From TMED69 sp964642505 (GTDB lineage Bacteria > Pseudomonadota > Gammaproteobacteria > Ga0077536), in NCBI GenBank assembly GCA_964642505.1, contig CAZXQY010000047.1, positions 1 to 19,362 of the forward strand: a DNA stretch of 19,362 nucleotides, given 5' to 3'. The position numbers and the translations under genes were made by a program. This document shows, one piece after another, positions 14,413-19,362 of this stretch (its first letter is position 1; each line of letters starts with the position of its first letter). The notes under the pieces are model-generated. The model saw only the letters and a program-made list of their open reading frames with translations, was not told the origin of the DNA and made no database searches.

Positions 14413-15543
14413 TCACAATATCATCTCTCCATATCGTTCTAGGCTGGCAATGTTATGTCCGCTTATAAATTCGTCGCAAAAGGGTCGAGCAACTGCCATT
14501 CCGGTAGCAACCGGCTCATAGTACGGATCGCCCTTAAGTGGATTAATCCAAACAATAGATTTCGCTTTTCGAGAAAGATTTTCCATCTCATTTTTTAACA
14601 AATCAGGTTCTCCGGTGTCCCAACCATCGCTCATGATAGTGACCAAAGTGTCCGATCTGATTGCACCGGTATAGTCTCGATTTAACGCCCTGATTGCACG
14701 CCCTATCTTTGTTCCTCCTGACCATCCAGAAAAATCGCTTGATAGTTTTTCCAGCATTTCTTTGAAACTCTTTAAACGAAAGATCGCCGTCAAACACTCG
14801 AGTTCAGTACTGAACACAAAGACTTCTACTTTAAGACGCCTATGTCGTGCTAACTCGTGCAAAAAACTTAGGAAGAATAGACTGTATACTTCCATAGAAC
14901 CACTAACATCTAACGCGACTACAAGACGTGTAAAATTCGGTATTTTCTTTTTGTAGGACCATCTTGCAACATCTCCATCATAACGAACGCATTGTCTGAT
15001 ACTAGACCGTAAATCTATCCGTCTACCTTTTCTCGAAGGTTTCCATTTTCTGTAAGAGAGACTCCTGTTTTTTTTTACTATTAGGCCAAAAATATCGATA
15101 ATGGCTGATAATTGTTGCTTGGGAAATAATCTAAAATCCTTATTTGTATCCATCTCTATCGTCGAATAAGTTTGGACGTGGAATTGGTCGTCCTCCAAAT
15201 CTTGGTCATTCGAAGCGTTAGAATCGTCTTTGTACTGACATCCTATAAACTTGCTCTCAGACAGGGCCTCATTGCTTTTAGAATTCTTTTTAAGGGTAAA
15301 ATACCACTCCATAAACTCTTCGAATATAACAGACAGTTTTTCTAAATCGTCAGGTTGATTTATCAGCGTAATTCTATAGATACTTTTTAAATCGTAAGGT
15401 TTTACGACCTTTAAACGTTCAATACCACGAACACAAGCCAACTCCTGATGCGAGCTAATTTCGATTCTTTCTTTACGTAGAACGCCGAAAAATCTGAGAG
15501 AAAATTCTACTACCGATTCAATTGTGCTAAATGTTCTCATCAC
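14413..15543 (-). CDS. coxE: CoxE-like VWA-domain protein
   Basis: A 376-residue VWA_CoxE protein. The von Willebrand A domain fills the C-terminal half with its MIDAS metal site: Asp212-x-Ser214-x-Ser216 (DVSGS), Thr278 (GGTKIG) and Asp306 (SDGWDTG). The N-terminal half is charged, and residues ~86-125 are a low-complexity acidic stretch. CoxE works with the MoxR ATPase CoxD in maturing the active site of CO dehydrogenase-type molybdenum hydroxylases. It starts inside the end of coxD (GTG at 15543; ATG one codon later), a 17-nt overlap that implies coupled translation. No coxF/xdhC-like gene follows; a 209-bp gap leads to the Rieske gene. Confidence 0.88.
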   Translation of the reverse strand: MMRTFSTIESVVEFSLRFFGVLRKERIEISSHQELACVRGIERLKVVKPYDLKSIYRITLINQPDDLEKLSVIFEEFMEWYFTLKKNSKSNEALSESKFIGCQYKDDSNASNDQDLEDDQFHVQTYSTIEMDTNKDFRLFPKQQLSAIIDIFGLIVKKNRSLSYRKWKPSRKGRRIDLRSSIRQCVRYDGDVARWSYKKKIPNFTRLVVALDVSGSMEVYSLFFLSFLHELARHRRLKVEVFVFSTELECLTAIFRLKSFKEMLEKLSSDFSGWSGGTKIGRAIRALNRDYTGAIRSDTLVTIMSDGWDTGEPDLLKNEMENLSRKAKSIVWINPLKGDPYYEPVATGMAVARPFCDEFISGHNIASLERYGEMIL

Positions 15544-16414
15544 TACGCGCTTTGTCTATCAGAGCCTTAAAAGAACCAGTACGAAATCTATTTATATCCA
15601 TTTGATCCTTCAACAAACAACCGATAGTATTCGCCACAGCTACATCACTCAACTCCGAGGTGCCGATAGTCAGAAGGGCACGACTCCAATCGACTGCCTC
15701 TGATAAACCCGGTGTTTTAGCAAGAGTCTCTTCTCGCAAAAGCTGGACGAATTTCGCCGCTTGAGACGCCAAGGTTAAATCTATTTCGGGCACTTTAATT
15801 CTTATTACCTCTAATTCTTTTTCATAGCTGGGATAGTCGATCCATAAATATAGACATCGTCTGCGGAGGGCATCGCTAAGCTCTCGCGTTCTATTAGACG
15901 TGAGTATCACAAATGGAAACGACTTAGCAGGTATTCGGCCCAATTCTGGAATGGTCAACTGAAACTCTCCCAGTGTTTCTAATAACAAAGCTTCGAATTC
16001 TTCATCGGCGCGATCTATTTCGTCTAGAAGTAAAACAACGGGGCTTTCTGCCGTTATTGCTTTTAAGATAGGTCTGTAAGAGAGGTAGTCCTCGGTGTAA
16101 AAATCATGTAAGTGCGCCTTAGTATCTTTCTGTATCTCCTTGATTTTTAGACTCAACAGCTGTTTTTGATAATTCCATTCATACAAGGCAGAGTTAAAAT
16201 CCAGCCCTTCGTAGCACTGCAATCGTATTAGCTCACAACCCTTAACCTTAGCTAAGACGCGAGCAATTTCTGTTTTCCCCACCCCTGCCTGGCCTTCTAT
16301 CAGGATAGGCCTTTGAAGATCATCTGCTAAAAAAAGAGCCGTCCCTATTTCCTCATCAGCTAGATAACCTTCCAGACGAAGAGTTTCAACCCAATTACGA
16401 CCATGGTTTTTCAT
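15527..16414 (-). CDS. coxD: CoxD-like MoxR-family AAA+ ATPase
   Basis: A 295-residue AAA+ ATPase of the MoxR/CoxD type. Walker A is GQAGVGKT (41-48), Walker B LLLDEID (128-134), sensor 1 TSNRTRELS (Asn174) and arginine residues RRR at 184-186. CoxD is a chaperone-like ATPase that, with CoxE, inserts or reorganises the metal/sulfur centre of molybdenum hydroxylases of the CO dehydrogenase group. It is 22 bp downstream of the large molybdenum subunit and overlaps coxE, so all four genes likely form one transcript in the classical order S-L-D-E. Confidence 0.92.
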   Translation of the reverse strand: MKNHGRNWVETLRLEGYLADEEIGTALFLADDLQRPILIEGQAGVGKTEIARVLAKVKGCELIRLQCYEGLDFNSALYEWNYQKQLLSLKIKEIQKDTKAHLHDFYTEDYLSYRPILKAITAESPVVLLLDEIDRADEEFEALLLETLGEFQLTIPELGRIPAKSFPFVILTSNRTRELSDALRRRCLYLWIDYPSYEKELEVIRIKVPEIDLTLASQAAKFVQLLREETLAKTPGLSEAVDWSRALLTIGTSELSDVAVANTIGCLLKDQMDINRFRTGSFKALIDKARSDENI

Positions 16415-16436
16415 TATCCGTTTCTTTAGGGTTAGC

Positions 16437-18824
16437 TTACTTTACTGACTCTCTCTGATCTTTTTGAGCGATGAGATCCCTAATCTGCTGAGGCCCTAGC
16501 GGCATAACCGTTGGTACCTTTAACCCGTAATCGATCAGTGCATCGGATACCGCATTAGCCAACGCGATGTGCACAGAAAGCATAGCTGCCTCTCCAGCTC
16601 CTTTAAATCCGCCCTCGGTATAAGGAGATGGAGTCACTACGTGAGCACACTCGATATCAGGTAGTGTCGAAGCATTAGGTATAAGAAAATCCATAAAAGA
16701 AGCATTCCGAAGCTGTCCGTTCTTATCGTAATCGAGGTGCTCTAAAAGGCCCATACCAATACCTTGCGCTACCCCTCCTCGCATCTGTCCCTCAACTATT
16801 TTCGGATTAATCATATTGCCACAATCTTCCACGGCGACAATCCGCTTAATTTCGATAGTACCGAATTCTGGATCCAATTCAATCATAACGGCATGCGAAC
16901 CGTTAGCATAAGCAGCCGGGGGATCATAATGTCTAGTCGACGTCAGAGTTGGTTCGATTTCATTCTCGTCAGGCCGTCGATTTCTATCAAAATGGGTGAT
17001 ATAAGCAACTTCGGCAACCGAAATACTATGTGCCCGGGAACCTTTCACAAATACCCCTCCTTCTTCAACCGTCAGGTCTACCGGATTCGCCTCCATAACG
17101 TGTGCTGCTATTTTTATTATTTTTTCTCGGACGTCCGTGGCCGCTCGAATAACGGCCCCTCCTCCGATAACCGCACTTCTGCTAGCGAAAGTACCCATTC
17201 CATAAACACCAGTCTCAGTATCACCATCTGTAACTACTACGTCTTCGAAAGGCACTCCTAACGTTTCCGCCGCCACCTGCGCTAGAGTAGTTTTATGCCC
17301 TTGCCCGTGACTAAATTGACCACTTCGCACAGTAACTTTCCCACTCGGATCCATCTCAACCGTAGTCGTATCATGTAAGGTCGCATCAAATCCGCTTTCT
17401 TCGGCGCTGCGGCTTCCCCAGTTTGTCTGTTCCACAAAAAAGGAACAACCTATCCCCTGCAGTTTACCGTTTGCCATACTTTTGGGTTTCTTTTTAAACT
17501 CGTTATAGTCAGAGAGGTCCAAACATTTCTGTAATACCTTGTGATAATCTCCACTATCGTAAACTTGGTCTGTTGCAGTTTTGTATGGGAATTGGTTTTT
17601 TTTGATCAAATTCTTAATGTATACGTCAGTAATATCCAAACCTAATAATTTAGCAGCTTTGGTCAAAACCATCTCGCGAGCATAGCAGCCGGCCGACCAT
17701 CCGACTCCACGATAGGCTCCCGTAGACATCTTGTTAGTTAAAACAACTAGCGTCTCATATTCTACATTGTCCACATCAAACGGGCCGGTGCAGCCTTTAT
17801 TGGCTACCATTGATTCGATCAGACCCGACCAGGGATATTGGGAATATGCGCCTGAATCACCAATGTTTTTTATTTTCATTGCTGAAATGGTGCCGTCTTT
17901 TTTTAGACCTATCTTCATATAAATCGTATTCTGTTTAGCATGCGCCGCAGTCAGTAGATGTTCTCGTCTATCCTCAGTCCATTTAATCGGTCTTCGAATC
18001 TCTCTAGCGAGCCAAGGCAAGATAAACTCTTCGGGGAAGAAATGTGCCTTTTGCCCGAAACCGCCCCCTACGGTAGGCGCAATGACGCGAATTAGTTGTT
18101 CAGGTAAATTAAGATGGGTAGCAATATAAGTCCGTAAGGGAAAGGGCATCTGAGTAGAAGACCAAACGGTTAACTTGTCGTCCCAGCCCCAGTCCGCCAC
18201 GACACCTCTTGTTTCTATAGGAGAAGCTGAAGTTCTTCCGGTACAAATTTTTTCCTCAACAACCACATCTGCTTCCTCGAAACCCGCAACGACATCGCCA
18301 TTACTGAAGCTGTCACGATAATAAACATTGCTGCCCACATCTTCATGGAGCAAAGTGGCGTCATCAAGCATAGCCTTCTCAACATCATTGTAAGCTGCCA
18401 GGCTCTCATACTCTACATCAACTAATTCCACAATATCCTCAGCAATATATCGATTGGGGGCGACTACCGCAGCGACAATCTCTCCCACATGTCTTACCTT
18501 CTCGTTAGCAATAAAAGGAGTAGAAACAGAATTAGACTCAGCATTTTTATTGGTCGCCGGAGGTGTTGTAGTCGTTCCTCCACCAAAATCTTCAGCTGTA
18601 ATAATCTTGATACAGTCAGGGTGGGCTTTAGCTTGGTCCAAGCCTATTCCTTTGATTAAAGCATGGCCATGACTACTTCGAACAAATGCAACTTCGGCCA
18701 TATCTGGAATTATAATGTCATCCACATATTTGGCTTTACCCATTAAAATCTGAGGGTCTTCACTACGTTTCCTCGGAACTCCGATATGCTTGGTTATTCC
18801 ACCCATTTTGTCAGCTTCAATCAT
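16437..18824 (-). CDS. xanthine dehydrogenase/CoxL-family molybdopterin-binding subunit
   Basis: A 795-residue large subunit of a molybdenum hydroxylase. The N-terminal a/b-hammerhead domain includes GKAKYVDDI (29-37). The cofactor segment GGGFGQK is at 253-259, and the active-site loop AYRGVGW at 370-376. The catalytic Glu is Glu745 (GFKGAGEAAM). The loop is not the Cys-containing AYxCSFR of true (form I) CO dehydrogenase, so CO is an unlikely substrate. These enzymes usually hydroxylate N-heterocycles or aldehydes with water as the oxygen source. It is 15 bp downstream of the iron-sulfur subunit and followed by coxD/coxE. I infer a pyridine-type substrate from the NicX-like neighbour. Confidence 0.93.
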   Translation of the reverse strand: MIEADKMGGITKHIGVPRKRSEDPQILMGKAKYVDDIIIPDMAEVAFVRSSHGHALIKGIGLDQAKAHPDCIKIITAEDFGGGTTTTPPATNKNAESNSVSTPFIANEKVRHVGEIVAAVVAPNRYIAEDIVELVDVEYESLAAYNDVEKAMLDDATLLHEDVGSNVYYRDSFSNGDVVAGFEEADVVVEEKICTGRTSASPIETRGVVADWGWDDKLTVWSSTQMPFPLRTYIATHLNLPEQLIRVIAPTVGGGFGQKAHFFPEEFILPWLAREIRRPIKWTEDRREHLLTAAHAKQNTIYMKIGLKKDGTISAMKIKNIGDSGAYSQYPWSGLIESMVANKGCTGPFDVDNVEYETLVVLTNKMSTGAYRGVGWSAGCYAREMVLTKAAKLLGLDITDVYIKNLIKKNQFPYKTATDQVYDSGDYHKVLQKCLDLSDYNEFKKKPKSMANGKLQGIGCSFFVEQTNWGSRSAEESGFDATLHDTTTVEMDPSGKVTVRSGQFSHGQGHKTTLAQVAAETLGVPFEDVVVTDGDTETGVYGMGTFASRSAVIGGGAVIRAATDVREKIIKIAAHVMEANPVDLTVEEGGVFVKGSRAHSISVAEVAYITHFDRNRRPDENEIEPTLTSTRHYDPPAAYANGSHAVMIELDPEFGTIEIKRIVAVEDCGNMINPKIVEGQMRGGVAQGIGMGLLEHLDYDKNGQLRNASFMDFLIPNASTLPDIECAHVVTPSPYTEGGFKGAGEAAMLSVHIALANAVSDALIDYGLKVPTVMPLGPQQIRDLIAQKDQRESVK

Positions 18825-18839
18825 AATAGCGTCGCTCTT

Positions 18840-19328
18840 TCAATTCCCTTTATTCCTTACAATCTCGATAGCAGCCTCTGCTACTGAGTCAACAATGTCG
18901 TGATATCCAGTACAACGGCACAAGTTACCGGACAAAGCATGTCGAATTTCTTGTCTAGTAGGATTCGGATTTTCCCGAAGAAAAGATTTAACGCTCATTA
19001 AAATGCCCGGGGTACAAAACCCGCATTGCAACCCTTGGTTTTCCCAAAAAGATTTTTGCAGTTGATCTAACTCACCGCCGTCGCTTAAAGATTCGACGGT
19101 CTCCACCGAGCTCCCGGCAGTCTGCACGGCGAAAGCAAGACACGAGCGAACGGCCAAACCGTCAATTAGTACAGTACACGAGCCACAAATACCATGTTCG
19201 CAACCAACATGAGTTCCCGTAAACCCTAGCTCATGCCGAATGAAATCCGAAAGCAAAAGCCGCGGTTCAACCTCACGCACGAAACTCTCTCCATTCACTT
19301 CCAGGTTTATTTTTACTCTCTTGGTCAT
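18840..19328 (-). CDS. molybdenum hydroxylase small subunit, two [2Fe-2S] clusters (CoxS/XdhA-N-like)
   Basis: A 162-residue iron-sulfur subunit passing electrons from the molybdenum site to the FAD subunit. The plant-ferredoxin-type cluster ligands are Cys43, Cys48, Cys51 and Cys63 (CEHGICGSC). The second cluster is bound by Cys102, Cys105, Cys137 and Cys139 (QCGFCTPG and NLCRCTGY). The length is normal for the family. GGGGAAGGGG lies just before the ATG. Only 34 bp remain upstream in the window, so the FAD-binding medium subunit that usually precedes or accompanies this gene is not seen. Confidence 0.96.
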   Translation of the reverse strand: MTKRVKINLEVNGESFVREVEPRLLLSDFIRHELGFTGTHVGCEHGICGSCTVLIDGLAVRSCLAFAVQTAGSSVETVESLSDGGELDQLQKSFWENQGLQCGFCTPGILMSVKSFLRENPNPTRQEIRHALSGNLCRCTGYHDIVDSVAEAAIEIVRNKGN

Positions 19329-19362
19329 TCCCCTTCCCCGCGTTTTTAGTTTAATTCGGTTC

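Noticed and set aside
16764..17261. A 165-codon plus-strand frame opposite the Mo subunit
   Set aside because: It is antisense to a highly conserved coding region, with odd composition and no ribosome site.
16437..19328. Aerobic carbon monoxide dehydrogenase (CoxSL with CoxDE)
   Set aside because: The large subunit lacks the Cys of the AYxCSFR loop and has AYRGVGW, so CO oxidation is not supported.
1..19362. CRISPR arrays, insertion sequences or prophage genes
   Set aside because: I saw no regularly spaced repeats, transposase, integrase or terminal inverted repeats anywhere in the window.

Overview
The window looks like a chromosomal stretch of a free-living proteobacterium with moderate-to-low GC (mid-40s per cent by eye). 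The grounds are a bacterial-type tRNA-Cys with an encoded CCA, a PQQ dehydrogenase followed by an MxaJ/XoxJ-type binding protein (a pairing I know from proteobacteria), and tight gene packing with Shine-Dalgarno sites plus several TTG/GTG starts. The mix of oxidative enzymes fits an aerobic heterotroph or methylotroph-like organism, possibly marine. I cannot name a genus.

Left block (91-5898, all minus strand, read right to left): a secreted PQQ-dependent alcohol dehydrogenase with the Asp-Tyr-Asp signature of lanthanide enzymes, overlapping an MxaJ/XoxJ-like periplasmic protein. A DEDDh exonuclease, a SAM methyltransferase, 3-methyladenine DNA glycosylase I (tag), an HSL-family esterase and tRNA-Cys follow. 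The dehydrogenase promoter region carries a perfect 10-bp inverted repeat.

Middle block (6221-11051, plus strand): an unrecognised 304-residue protein with a possible Cys/His metal site and a dyad-rich AT-rich upstream region; a 743-bp gap with scraps of possible decayed coding sequence; then a tight group of a Rieske oxygenase alpha subunit, a 105-residue acidic protein, an SDR dehydrogenase and a DUF3891 protein.

Right block (11071-19328, minus strand, convergent with the middle block): [2Fe-2S] and molybdopterin subunits of a xanthine-dehydrogenase/CoxL-type hydroxylase, the CoxD (MoxR AAA+) and CoxE (VWA) maturation pair, a second Rieske oxygenase, a NicX-family (2,5-dihydroxypyridine 5,6-dioxygenase) ring-cleavage enzyme and an alpha/beta hydrolase. 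The FAD subunit expected with this hydroxylase is not in the window and may lie beyond the right edge.

The most interesting reading is that the right block is a catabolic route for a pyridine-type N-heterocycle: Mo-dependent hydroxylation next to the ring nitrogen, Rieske oxygenation, NicX-type ring opening, then hydrolysis of the N-formyl product by the alpha/beta hydrolase. Individual families are seen in the sequence. The pathway and its substrate are inference.
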